Positions 53,433-62,290 of a stretch of 64,000 nucleotides of DNA are shown in pieces. Location of the stretch: contig OZ257260.1 in NCBI GenBank assembly GCA_965279735.1, positions 3,968,001-4,032,000 of the forward strand, written 5' to 3'. The notes under the pieces are model-generated. The model saw only the letters and a program-made list of their open reading frames with translations. It ran no database searches and was not told the DNA's origin. This DNA comes from CAIUGU01 sp965279735. GTDB taxonomy: Bacteria; Pseudomonadota; Gammaproteobacteria; Steroidobacterales; Steroidobacteraceae. A program made the position numbers and the translations under genes. Within the stretch, counting starts at the first letter, position 1. Every line of letters starts with the position of its first letter.

Positions 53433-53440
53433 TGTCTATA

Positions 53441-53827
53441 TTGAAGAGGGGAGCGTGTGCAGAACATGAGGCACGATGGGCATCTCCCCCGGAGTAGCCC
53501 CCGACTTGGGGGTGGGACCTTCCACTAGGTGCACGGCGTTATGTTTGATGGCCCCGTGAAGAATGCGGACGGGAGGGCAGTAGTGCCTTCACATATTCGT
53601 GAAATCGGCGCACGAAACCTCACGGCAAGCACCGTTTCTCCCGACGCGTACGCTACTGGCGCGGGTTGTTGCGTCGCCCTCTCAGCGCGCGCGGTTCTGC
53701 AGATCTTCGAGGCGCTCTGAAGCAAGGGCCGTGCTGTTGGCGCAGATCTGGCTTCTGAACGCGAGCAGGATATGTGCGGTCCTGATTTCCTGTCTCGGTT
53801 CTTCGGCGCTGCCCAACGGCCGCGGGA
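53441..53827. other. Non-coding stretch between two lipoprotein genes
   Basis: This 390-base tract runs from the c-di-GMP riboswitch promoter to the end of the large FG-GAP lipoprotein gene. Near 53496-53518 there is a short GC palindrome (CCCCC..GGGGG) upstream of the riboswitch promoter that could be an activator site. The remaining open frames (for example 53529-53720) have no family resemblance, and I see no gene I can support. Confidence 0.5.
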
Positions 53828-56800
53828 TCAGCGCGTGAGATACATGCCGTTGCTTGTCCCCAGCGAGATCTCGAGTTTGCCGTTTCCATCTGCATCCAGG
53901 TATCCAATGCTGTTCGCCTGTGGCGCACCGGAGAGCTTCGGCGACCGCCAGATTTCCACACCTGACCGGGGATCGATGGCCCAGACTTCTGTCCCGTTGA
54001 AGAACGGGCCGGAAGTTCTAACTGCCACGGCGAGGTTCTTCCGGCCATGGTTTGAATCTTCGACGGCCATGGCTGCAGCTTCGTTCGGAAGGGTGTACGT
54101 GGCGAGCTCTTCCAGGGCGGCTCCGAACGCGCGGATAGTGGAGTTGCCGTTGTAGGCAGACTGAAGCACATAGAACTCCGGCGTGGAATTGCCATCCAGG
54201 TCGGCAACCAGCAAATCCACATTGTTCTGGTTCGTATACCGGCTGCCGCGTTCGAGGAAAGGAGCAGTCCAGGAATTCCTGCCGTAAACGATGACGCGAT
54301 CATAGGTCAGGATGATCAACTCCGGCCGACCATCGCTGTCCAAGTCTCTCGGGACGATATCGATGATACCCCCTTGCAGCTGCGTGCTTTTCCAGGAAAG
54401 CGTCTGCTGGTGGATGTCGTAGACATACACATATCCATCGCTAGTGCCACCGATCAGATCAGCACGTCCGTCGCCCGTAATATCTGCATGTGCGACCACT
54501 CGCGGACTCATTGAACCGACGTCGGGCGACATCCATTCGACAGCATTCGAAGCTGGGTCATAGCTGGCGAAGAAACCGTTATAGAGGTTCGCGGACCCGA
54601 TGAATACTTCGTCGATGCCGTCCTGGTCATGGTCGACGACGCTGAGTCCGCCACTGCCGCCCCAGTTGGTGCCTATCTCCGGACTTACGCTGTACTGACC
54701 ATTCAAGGGATCGAGCAGGACGACTCTCGCACCGTCGTAGCCACTATTGGTGCGAGGAACAAGGTAGGCCAATCGCTTGGCACCCGCGCCAACGCGGGCC
54801 AGTTGACCACCGATAAATCCCAGGTCGAGTTGGGGATCGGGAGTGCTTTGCCACTTGATGTTGAGTCCGGGAGTGAAACCCGCTACGACGAATTTGTCGC
54901 GCCCGCTGCTTGATGCACCGCTGCCCCATACGATTTCGTTACCGGCGAGGCCATCGATGTCACCGACCGCGAAGCTCGTGACACCATGGTCCTGTGAGCT
55001 GATCTGCCACAGGAGTTCCGGCTGGTGGCTGGACCGGTTGTAGCCGACACCTGTTACGTTGCCCCACTGCCCGTTGCCTACAATCGCCTCGACATCCCCA
55101 TCACCGTCTGCATCGGCGATCAGGATTTCCCCGAGATCGGGATACGCGGGTAAGTATTCCCACAGAGGGCTTTTTGCAACCGCGTCATAGGCGCGAACCG
55201 TGCCCCACTGTTCTATCCCGATAATCTCGGCGATACCATCGCCGTCCATGTCTCCGGTATCGACTGCCGTGCCGAAGCGAGTCGAATAGGCCCATTGGTT
55301 CTGATGCGTAGCGCCGTCGAAGACATAGCCCCCGGATGTCACGATTTCGAGTGCCGCATCGCCATCGACGTTGTCGATCGATATGGATCGTCCGAGCGTA
55401 ACTTCGAACGTCGACCAGATTTCAGCGAGTGTGACCGGATCAAGGACGCTCACGCGGCCGATATCAGTGTATTGGGCGCTAAGCTGGAGGCAAACCAGTT
55501 CCGGGTTGCCGTTGCCATCCATGTCTGCCAGTTCCAATGCGATGCAACGCCGCCTCGACCGCACACGCTCCCGCCGATCGACGCCATCCAGGCGCACCAG
55601 GATATCGCCCTTGGAGAAGAATATTTCCTGACGTCCGTCACCCGTTACGTCACGTGCCGCGACCGAGCCTGTCGCTGCATCCGAGCCGGACTCGGCGACT
55701 TCAAAAGGGTACGCCCATGTCTGCCGATAGGTCGTACCGGTCTTTGCGAGAATATAGATGGAGAAGGGTGACCCTACGAGGACTTCCTTCGAACCGTTAT
55801 TATCGAAGTCGCCGATCTGCAAGCCATCGTGCTGCACGGGAATCTGCACGCCAGTGCGAAGGAGCGGATAGGCGCGGTTGGCATCCTTCACGCTGATGGT
55901 ACCGGTAAGCAGCGAAGGGTCGTTGCCGATCAGGCGAACTCCCCAGCTGAAATCCGTTTCGCGGTCGAATAGCGGCCCATCCGCCGTCCAGGTGGCGCGC
56001 CCCTGGTTCGATATGGCAAATCCTGCAGGTCCATAGGCTACCTCGACCGACGGTAAGGCATCGCCATCTGCATCCGCGACAGTCAACTGGAAGCTCGCGG
56101 TATCGCCGTAATCGAGTGTCGCAGGCGGTGAGGTTGCCGAAAGTGTCGCTGCTGAGTCGAGGATCGTCGTTGTCGCCTCGATCGAACTCTCCTGAACGCC
56201 ATCGGTGGCAATCACCTTGGCGGCAATCACGTCATTGCGCGTCGTCAGGTTCGCAGGAAAGGTGTCGGTCGTCTGGGACGTGACAAGGGTTCCGTTCCGG
56301 CGCCATTCGTAGCGAAACGTCAAAGGGTCGCCGTCGAGGTCACTGGCATTCGCCTGCGCTCGCAGTGTGTCCAGCGTGTAAGGCGCCTGCGGTGTCAAGG
56401 TCGCGGCCACGACCGGTGCGTAGTTGCGGACTTCGATTGACACCTCGGAAGGTGCCGATGTCAGCGTACCGTCGCTCACGCGCAAGGCGAACCGGAGTGT
56501 TCCAGCCGCTTCCGGTGCCGTGAATCGGGGCGTGCGGGTGCTTGCATTCACGAGCGTGATCGCCGTTCCCGATACCTGTTCCCACCGATACCCCAGAACC
56601 GTACCGGAGTCGGGATCGACTCCGCTGCCATTCAACTGCACCAATGATCGGCGCGGGACAACCTGGTTGGTGCCGGCCATTGCCGTCGGGGCGCGATTGG
56701 TGGTCGTTACGATGATGATGTTGATCGTCACGTTGATGGTCACCGAGGTTGCCTCACCGTCGCTAACCGTCAGGGCAATGACCACTGGGGCGTTGGGGAC

Positions 56801-57376
56801 CTGAAACTGGCTGAGGCCTGTCGTGATGCCTTGGATGGTGACTGGGGGTCCGGACAGCTGCGACCACGTGTACGTGAGAGTGTCGCCGTCCGGGTCTGAG
56901 CTCGCGCGGGCATCCAGGTTTGCGAGGTCACCGACCCCAAGCGCTGACGGCGCACTCATCACTGCGATGGGGGCGTGGTTCTCGACGACGACCGTAACAG
57001 TGTCAGCGATCGAATCTGTCTTCCCGTCGTTGGCAGTTAGCGAAAAAGTGAGAGGACCTGATTGGTTGGGCGCTGTAAACGTGGGTGTGGCCGAACTGCT
57101 TGAGGATAATGTGACACGAGGACCTTCATCGGTCTGCATCCAACGGTAGGCGACTGAGTCGCCATCCGGGTCGGTGCTCCCGCGACCATCGAGTGTGACG
57201 AGTGCATTCCGCTTCGTCTTCTGATCCGCGCCGGCACTGGCAATTGGCAGCTTGTTGGCAATAGGTGCTGCTGTGGCACCGCTACGCTCTTCACCAGCCC
57301 CTCCACCGCAACCGCTTAGAACGAGGATGGTTAGCAGGCTGGCCACGAGGGCCGCGCGTCCAGGAGTGGCACGCAT
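53828..57376 (-). CDS. Large lipoprotein with PKD/cadherin-like and FG-GAP repeats
   Basis: A 1182-residue envelope protein. The lipoprotein signal is LVASLLTILVLSGCGGG. Residues about 40-330 hold three PKD/Ig-like repeats with the motif DPDGDSVAYRW / DPDGDTLTYTWSQLSGP / DPDSGTVLGYRWEQVSG. A further cadherin-like part extends to about 510. The second half consists of FG-GAP/VCBS-type beta-propeller units with calcium-binding loops: DFDNNGSKEVLVG, DVTGDGRQEIFF, DMDGNGNPELVC, DADGDGDVEAIVG, DITGDGRADLIGG, DLDSDGRPELIIL. Such propellers resemble integrin alpha-type or adhesion proteins. It is next to the c-di-GMP-controlled lipoprotein gene but has its own promoter region, in which I found no riboswitch. 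Confidence 0.9.
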   Translation of the reverse strand: MRATPGRAALVASLLTILVLSGCGGGAGEERSGATAAPIANKLPIASAGADQKTKRNALVTLDGRGSTDPDGDSVAYRWMQTDEGPRVTLSSSSSATPTFTAPNQSGPLTFSLTANDGKTDSIADTVTVVVENHAPIAVMSAPSALGVGDLANLDARASSDPDGDTLTYTWSQLSGPPVTIQGITTGLSQFQVPNAPVVIALTVSDGEATSVTINVTINIIIVTTTNRAPTAMAGTNQVVPRRSLVQLNGSGVDPDSGTVLGYRWEQVSGTAITLVNASTRTPRFTAPEAAGTLRFALRVSDGTLTSAPSEVSIEVRNYAPVVAATLTPQAPYTLDTLRAQANASDLDGDPLTFRYEWRRNGTLVTSQTTDTFPANLTTRNDVIAAKVIATDGVQESSIEATTTILDSAATLSATSPPATLDYGDTASFQLTVADADGDALPSVEVAYGPAGFAISNQGRATWTADGPLFDRETDFSWGVRLIGNDPSLLTGTISVKDANRAYPLLRTGVQIPVQHDGLQIGDFDNNGSKEVLVGSPFSIYILAKTGTTYRQTWAYPFEVAESGSDAATGSVAARDVTGDGRQEIFFSKGDILVRLDGVDRRERVRSRRRCIALELADMDGNGNPELVCLQLSAQYTDIGRVSVLDPVTLAEIWSTFEVTLGRSISIDNVDGDAALEIVTSGGYVFDGATHQNQWAYSTRFGTAVDTGDMDGDGIAEIIGIEQWGTVRAYDAVAKSPLWEYLPAYPDLGEILIADADGDGDVEAIVGNGQWGNVTGVGYNRSSHQPELLWQISSQDHGVTSFAVGDIDGLAGNEIVWGSGASSSGRDKFVVAGFTPGLNIKWQSTPDPQLDLGFIGGQLARVGAGAKRLAYLVPRTNSGYDGARVVLLDPLNGQYSVSPEIGTNWGGSGGLSVVDHDQDGIDEVFIGSANLYNGFFASYDPASNAVEWMSPDVGSMSPRVVAHADITGDGRADLIGGTSDGYVYVYDIHQQTLSWKSTQLQGGIIDIVPRDLDSDGRPELIILTYDRVIVYGRNSWTAPFLERGSRYTNQNNVDLLVADLDGNSTPEFYVLQSAYNGNSTIRAFGAALEELATYTLPNEAAAMAVEDSNHGRKNLAVAVRTSGPFFNGTEVWAIDPRSGVEIWRSPKLSGAPQANSIGYLDADGNGKLEISLGTSNGMYLTR

Positions 57377-57673
57377 CTGGAGAGTACCTCTGATTCCGTT
57401 CGGGTTTGTTCTGTGGGTTGCAAAGCGCCTTTAGACGCCTTTGTAATTCCTGCACACGGTATCGCGGCGATTGGCGGTTGCGGTATGGCGCGCAAAAATC
57501 TGCGAGCTACGTCACAGATCGCGGATTTAGCTGACTAATTGCTGCGATGCACAGCTACAAGCCCGGGCATTTCCCTCTCTACGTCAAACCGCATCGCTGG
57601 CTTGTGTTCCAGCGGCATCACCATCAATCGCAAACCAGAGCTTCACCGCCGAATGCGACGCGCATGGATTCCG

Positions 57674-58108
57674 TCACGCAAGCTGCCCGGATTGCAGGAT
57701 GGCCCTGCGCATCGCGTCCGGGATCACGGCGGAGTTGAGCGTGCCGTCCTCGTTGATGCGCGCGTAGACGCGCGTCGCTTCGCCCTCGGTCACGGGCGAC
57801 CCCGTCACTGCGTTGTGCGCCTTGCAGATCCAGTGCAGCGTGCGGTCGCCGATCTTCGAGAGCGTCACGGTGGCCGAAATCCGGTCGCCATAGGCTGCGG
57901 GTCCGATGAAGCGGAAGTGGATCTCGCCCATCACGAAAGTGGTGCGGTCACGGCGGATCATCTGGTCGATGGGGTAGCCGATGCTGCGGAAGAAATCGTG
58001 CTCGGTGTCGTTGAACCAGGCCACGATGCGCGGGTAGTACACGAGGCCGAACGGATCGGACTCGCCCCAGTTCACCGTGATTTCCTTCCTGAAAGTCGTG
58101 TCGGCCAT
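57674..58108 (-). CDS. Hotdog-fold acyl-CoA thioesterase
   Basis: A 144-residue protein of the 4-hydroxybenzoyl-CoA thioesterase (YbgC-like) family. VNWGESDPFGLVYYPRIVAWF contains the catalytic aspartate (usually in DxxGxVxxxxY), followed by the hotdog helix and MGEIHFRFIGPAAYGDRIS. It probably hydrolyses short or aromatic acyl-CoA thioesters. GGAGCGAG precedes the ATG. It stands alone, 297 bases from the large lipoprotein gene. Confidence 0.9.
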   Translation of the reverse strand: MADTTFRKEITVNWGESDPFGLVYYPRIVAWFNDTEHDFFRSIGYPIDQMIRRDRTTFVMGEIHFRFIGPAAYGDRISATVTLSKIGDRTLHWICKAHNAVTGSPVTEGEATRVYARINEDGTLNSAVIPDAMRRAILQSGQLA

Positions 58109-59381
58109 CGCTCGCTCCTGCGGGTGGGAGCGCGGATTCTAGCCAGCTCTGCGTGAATACGTCAGAGTCATCGAACGACATGGCCGAGAGCATTGGTGAT
58201 GGTCTCAACTTGTACGGACTCACCGCCGGTGGAGCAGTTGTAGTACAGCTCGTCGCAGCCCAGGATAGCTGGCGCTACAGGTCTTTTCGACGGGCGTTTG
58301 TATCTTCGGTAGCAGTGGAGTTATCGGACATCCGGCCGCGCTCGGCGATCGGGTCCTGTTCGATGTTCGCTTATAGTTGCGCCGAAAGTTGCCACGCCCA
58401 TATCAGAGGCGCGGCGTGGGCCCACTCTTCGATCCGCAAACTTGCGATATGAGCAAGTGCAAGAGTGCTCCATATCGCAGCCAGCCATAGGGATTGAGGG
58501 GGCTTCGGCGGCCAGGAATCGATGGTCCGCAAAAAGCCGCGCGATGGCACAAGCGTGGCGACCCTTGGCGATCGCAATCGCGCGGTAGGCACCAGATTGA
58601 TTCCCTGAGCCCCGGGGCAAACTACGGCTTTCACCAAGTATGCGGACTATGGTGGTTTCATCGTTCTGGTCATTCTTCATCTTGTCTTGAATCCCTATTC
58701 CGTCGAGCTTGTCACCCAGAATCGCGCAATCCGAAGGGGCTTCGGGTCAGTGTTTACGTAATCTGAGAGATAGCGCAAAAAAAGGACGGGGCCACAGAGG
58801 CGCGTGCGCCTTCAGGGTCTTTGCCGCTTCAGGTTTGTGGCGAACGCACACGGGTGTTTTAAGTTCACTCTCCGTACGTGCAGGCGTTTGCACCGTCGTA
58901 CAGAGCGCAAGCTGTCGAGATATCGTCTTCTCGAATTGGAGCTAACCGAGCTAACAAAAAGCGTTGGTTTAGTAGGAGCACCGGACTGGGATCGGTTGAC
59001 CGGTGATGGGGCCGCCTGATCAAGGGAGTTCTATTTTTTCTATCGCTAATGCCTTCCAATAGTCACGAATGGCTGCGATGGATTCCAAGATGCTGCGTAG
59101 GACGAGGCACATGTTGGTGCTCCCATTTCACCTGACTAATCGTTGCCGAAGAAAATACGGCGTTTGGAGCTGATTGGGAACGCTTGTGGACGAGATCGGC
59201 CTGTAGGCGCCGGCTGACACCGGTATAACAAAACCTCTGGCTATTGCACGCCCGCATTTGTCGACGCAGTTACACGCGCAAACGTAAATATACGACCGCT
59301 CTTCCTGGTCAACACGACTCGAAGTGCGACCTGGGATTTTTCCGACCTAAGTTGCTCACAATTAAGTGGCTGATTTTAAAG
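58109..59381. other. Gene-poor tract of 1.3 kb before tRNA-Leu
   Basis: No frame in this stretch resembles a protein family. It has a visibly more AT-rich middle and right part and many stop codons; the longer open frames (58153-58452 plus, 58321-58680 minus) look random. No direct repeat of the tRNA 3' end was found, so an integrated island is not proven. It could be the decayed remains of an insertion next to the tRNA gene. Confidence 0.5.
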
Positions 59382-59468
59382 TGGTGCCGGAGGTCGGACT
59401 CGAACCGACACATGGTTGCCCATGGCAGATTTTGAGTCTGCTGCGTCTACCAATTCCGCCACACCGGC
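59382..59468 (-). tRNA. tRNA-Leu (CAA anticodon)
   Basis: An 87-base class II tRNA read on the minus strand. The anticodon loop is CTCAAAA (stem GCAGA/TCTGC), giving CAA for leucine UUG codons. The D-arm (GGCGGAATTGGTAGAC), the long variable arm (around CCATGGGCAACCATG) and the T-arm (GTCGG TTCGAGT CCGAC) are intact, and the 3' CCA is encoded. The acceptor stem has a U-U mismatch at position 6:67, the others pair. Confidence 0.95.
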
Positions 59469-59622
59469 AGTGCGAAGGGGCGGGCAGTATAAGGGAGACG
59501 TGACGCGATAGGGAACGGCAGGGTGCAATGCGGGCGGCTACCGGGCGGCCGGATCAACCTGCTACTCTTGAATGCAATAGGTTCAACTGCCTGATCCAAC
59601 GAAGCATCGCGGGTGAGTTCTC

Positions 59623-61794
59623 ATGAGCGCCACATCGCAACAGCCTGATCTCATTTCCCGGCGCGACTTTGTCCGCAGTGCCGTCGCCATCGGTGGTGGC
59701 CTGGCACTGGCTTCCCGCCTTTCCGCCCAGGAAGGCGGACCGCCCAGGCCCCAGGGTCCGGCAGCGGCTCCTCGCCAGCCTTCCGCATTCCTGCAGATTG
59801 CGCCCAACGGCGCCATCACGATCGTGACTCCCGCCGTCGAAATGGGGCAGGGCGGCCATACCGGCATGCCGATGATCGTCATGGAAGAGCTGGGTGGTGA
59901 CTGGCGACAACTCGTCGTGCAGGACGCACCTGCTGCGGCCATCTACAACAATCCTTTGTTCGGGCAGCAGTCCACGGTCGGGAGCTTCTCGGTGCGCGGC
60001 TGGTATACCGAACTGCGCCGCATCGGCGCGGCCGGTCGCGAAATGCTGGTGTCCGCGGCAGCCACCGAATGGGCTGTCCCCGCCAGCGAATGCTCGGCTG
60101 CCAACAGCATCGTCACGCACAACCCGACCGGTCGCACCCGCAGCTACGGCAGTCTGGCCACGCTTGCGGCTTCGATGCCGATTCCGCAGCAGCCCGTGCT
60201 CAAGAGCAACGCCGACTTCAAGGTGATCGGTACATCGCCTGCGCGCACGGATGTCGCGCCGAAGGTCGATGGCAGTGCCCGCTACGGAATCGATACCGTG
60301 CTGCCCGGCATGCTGGTGGGTGCGATCAAGGGGGCACCGACCGTCACAGGCACGCTGAAGTCTTTCGACGACAGCGCCGCACGCGGCATGAAGGGCTTTC
60401 ACTCCACGGTTGCATTGCCGAACGGCGTGATCGTGCTCGCCAATACGTACTGGCAGGCGAAGAGTGCGCTGGAAAAAGTGAAGGTGCAGTTCGATTCCGG
60501 CAAGCTCGGCGGCATCGATAGTGCAAAGGTTTCTGCGTTGCTGCAGTCGGGCTTCAATGAAACCGGTGCGGTGGTTCGCAATGAAGGCGACGCCGAGAAA
60601 GCCCTCGCCACTGCCGCTCGCGTTGTTGAAGCCACTTACGAAGTTCCCTATCTGGCTCATGCCTGCATGGAGCCGATGAACTGCACCGCGCAGATCACTG
60701 CTGATGGGTGCGACGTGTGGTGTGGCACGCAATCACCGCAGGCCGCGCAGAATGCAGCCGCCGCAGTCCTAGGCGTGCCGGCCGACCGGGTGAAAGTCCA
60801 TGTCACTTATCTCGGCGGTGGGTTCGGACGCCGTGGTGAAGCTGACTACGTGACACAAGCGGTGACGGCTGCGAAGGCAGCAGGACGTCCGGTCAAACTG
60901 ATCTGGAGTCGTGAAGAAGACATCCAGCACGACTTCTATCGTCCGGCTGCAGCCATCCGCTTTCGCGGCGGACTCGATGCCGCCGGCAAGCTCACTGCGC
61001 TCGAAGCCCGCGTCGTCACCTCCGCCGCTCCTTCCTTCGGTGGCCAGGGAGCGAACCCGGCGTTCTACTCGGGCAGCGTCGGCGATATGGATTACGGCAT
61101 CCCGAACCTGCGCGTAACCGGTATAAATAAGGACATCGGTTTGCGCTTCGGCTTCTGGCGCTCGGTGAACCAGTCGCACAATCCGTTCATGCTCGAGGGC
61201 TTCCTCGATGAAGTGGCGGCGGCCACGAAGCAGGATCCATACCTGTTCCGTCGCTCGCTGTTGCAGCATGAAAAAGCGAAACGGCAACTCGCGGTGCTCG
61301 ACATGCTGGCCGAGAAATCCGGCTGGCGTTCGAAACCCGCGGGCCATTTCTACGGCATCTCGGCCTTCGGGGCTTACGGCAGTTATATCGGCTCGGTCGT
61401 CGATGTTTCCGTCAAGGACAAGACCGTGGTGTTGAATCGTGTTGTGACCGTAATCGACTGTGGTGTCGCGATTCATCCGGACAATATCGTGGCGCAGCTT
61501 GAAGGCGGCATGGTGTACGGCCTGACGGCGGCGCTCAGGGGCGAGATCACGCTGCAGGACGGGGCCGTGCAACAGGGCAACTTCCACAACTATCCGATGC
61601 TGATGATGGCGCAGATGCCGAAGACCGAGTGCTACATCATGCCGAGTACTGCTGCGCCAGGGGGTGTGGGTGAGCCCGGCACAGCGCCGATTGCACCTTC
61701 GCTCGCGAATGCCATTTTCGCGGCGACGGCATCACGGCTGCGCTCGTTGCCGCTCTCGAAGCACGACGTTGCCGTCACGATTGCCCGAGCCTGA
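59623..61794 (+). CDS. Molybdenum hydroxylase large subunit, IorB-like, Tat-exported
   Basis: A 723-residue xanthine-oxidase family molybdopterin-binding subunit. A Tat signal (ISRRDFVRSAVAIGGGLALA) indicates export of the folded, cofactor-loaded enzyme to the periplasm. The MoCo-binding segments include VEMGQGGHTGMPMIV, YLGGGFGRRGEADY and the catalytic glutamate in GGVGEPGTAPIAP. Members such as isoquinoline 1-oxidoreductase and periplasmic aldehyde dehydrogenases oxidise N-heterocycles or aldehydes. The 2Fe-2S subunit follows; there is no FAD subunit, so electrons probably go to a cytochrome. Confidence 0.92.
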   Translation: MSATSQQPDLISRRDFVRSAVAIGGGLALASRLSAQEGGPPRPQGPAAAPRQPSAFLQIAPNGAITIVTPAVEMGQGGHTGMPMIVMEELGGDWRQLVVQDAPAAAIYNNPLFGQQSTVGSFSVRGWYTELRRIGAAGREMLVSAAATEWAVPASECSAANSIVTHNPTGRTRSYGSLATLAASMPIPQQPVLKSNADFKVIGTSPARTDVAPKVDGSARYGIDTVLPGMLVGAIKGAPTVTGTLKSFDDSAARGMKGFHSTVALPNGVIVLANTYWQAKSALEKVKVQFDSGKLGGIDSAKVSALLQSGFNETGAVVRNEGDAEKALATAARVVEATYEVPYLAHACMEPMNCTAQITADGCDVWCGTQSPQAAQNAAAAVLGVPADRVKVHVTYLGGGFGRRGEADYVTQAVTAAKAAGRPVKLIWSREEDIQHDFYRPAAAIRFRGGLDAAGKLTALEARVVTSAAPSFGGQGANPAFYSGSVGDMDYGIPNLRVTGINKDIGLRFGFWRSVNQSHNPFMLEGFLDEVAAATKQDPYLFRRSLLQHEKAKRQLAVLDMLAEKSGWRSKPAGHFYGISAFGAYGSYIGSVVDVSVKDKTVVLNRVVTVIDCGVAIHPDNIVAQLEGGMVYGLTAALRGEITLQDGAVQQGNFHNYPMLMMAQMPKTECYIMPSTAAPGGVGEPGTAPIAPSLANAIFAATASRLRSLPLSKHDVAVTIARA

Positions 61795-61806
61795 GGAGCC
61801 CTCGCC

Positions 61807-62262
61807 ATGATCACCCTCAACATCAACGGCAAGTCGACCAACCTGGATGTCGATGCCGACACGCCGCTGCTGTGGGCACTGCGCGATGACGCAGGCCTCA
61901 CCGGCACCAAGTTCGGTTGCGGCATGGGCCTGTGTGGTGCCTGCACCGTACTGCTCGATGGCAGCGTGATGCGGTCCTGCGTAATGAAGGTCGGCGATGT
62001 GGGCACCCGGGCCATCACGACGATCGAAGGCCTCTCCAGTGATCGCAGTCATCCGGTTCAGCAGGCCTGGATTGCGGAGAACGTTCCCCAATGCGGCTAC
62101 TGCCAATCCGGCCAGATCCTGGCTGCGGTGGCCTTGCTCAAGAGCAACCCCAATCCCACCGACGCCGACATCGACTCCGCGATGACCAACATCTGCCGTT
62201 GCGGCACCTACAATCGGATGCGCGCTGCGATCCATCGCGTGGCGAAAGGCAGCCCGAGCTGA
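61807..62262 (+). CDS. 2Fe-2S subunit of the molybdenum hydroxylase (IorA-like)
   Basis: A 151-residue iron-sulfur protein. The N-terminal plant-type cluster ligands are in FGCGMGLCGACTVLLDG with a partner Cys in VMRSCVMKVG, and the C-terminal helical cluster domain has CGYCQSGQILA and ICRCGTYNRMRAA. It carries electrons from the molybdenum centre encoded 12 bases upstream. It lacks its own signal peptide and would be exported piggy-back with the Tat subunit. Confidence 0.95.
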   Translation: MITLNINGKSTNLDVDADTPLLWALRDDAGLTGTKFGCGMGLCGACTVLLDGSVMRSCVMKVGDVGTRAITTIEGLSSDRSHPVQQAWIAENVPQCGYCQSGQILAAVALLKSNPNPTDADIDSAMTNICRCGTYNRMRAAIHRVAKGSPS

Positions 62263-62290
62263 GCTGATTTCGTAGTATCGTGCGCGCCCC

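Noticed and set aside
53529..53720. 63-codon plus-strand frame between the lipoprotein genes
   Set aside because: No recognisable sequence and no ribosome site; kept only as part of the non-coding tract.
57377..57673. Second c-di-GMP riboswitch upstream of the large FG-GAP lipoprotein
   Set aside because: The conserved GGGCAAACC and GACGCAAAGCC pieces are absent on either strand.
58153..58680. Two overlapping frames in the gene-poor tract (58153-58452 plus, 58321-58680 minus)
   Set aside because: No family resemblance, no ribosome site, and each is the shadow of the other.
58109..59381. Attachment-site repeats of an island integrated at tRNA-Leu
   Set aside because: I searched the tract for a copy of the tRNA 3' end and found none, and no integrase gene is present.
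59554..60732. Minus-strand frame of 392 codons opposite the molybdenum hydroxylase
   Set aside because: Antisense to a clear gene, with no recognisable domains and no ribosome site.
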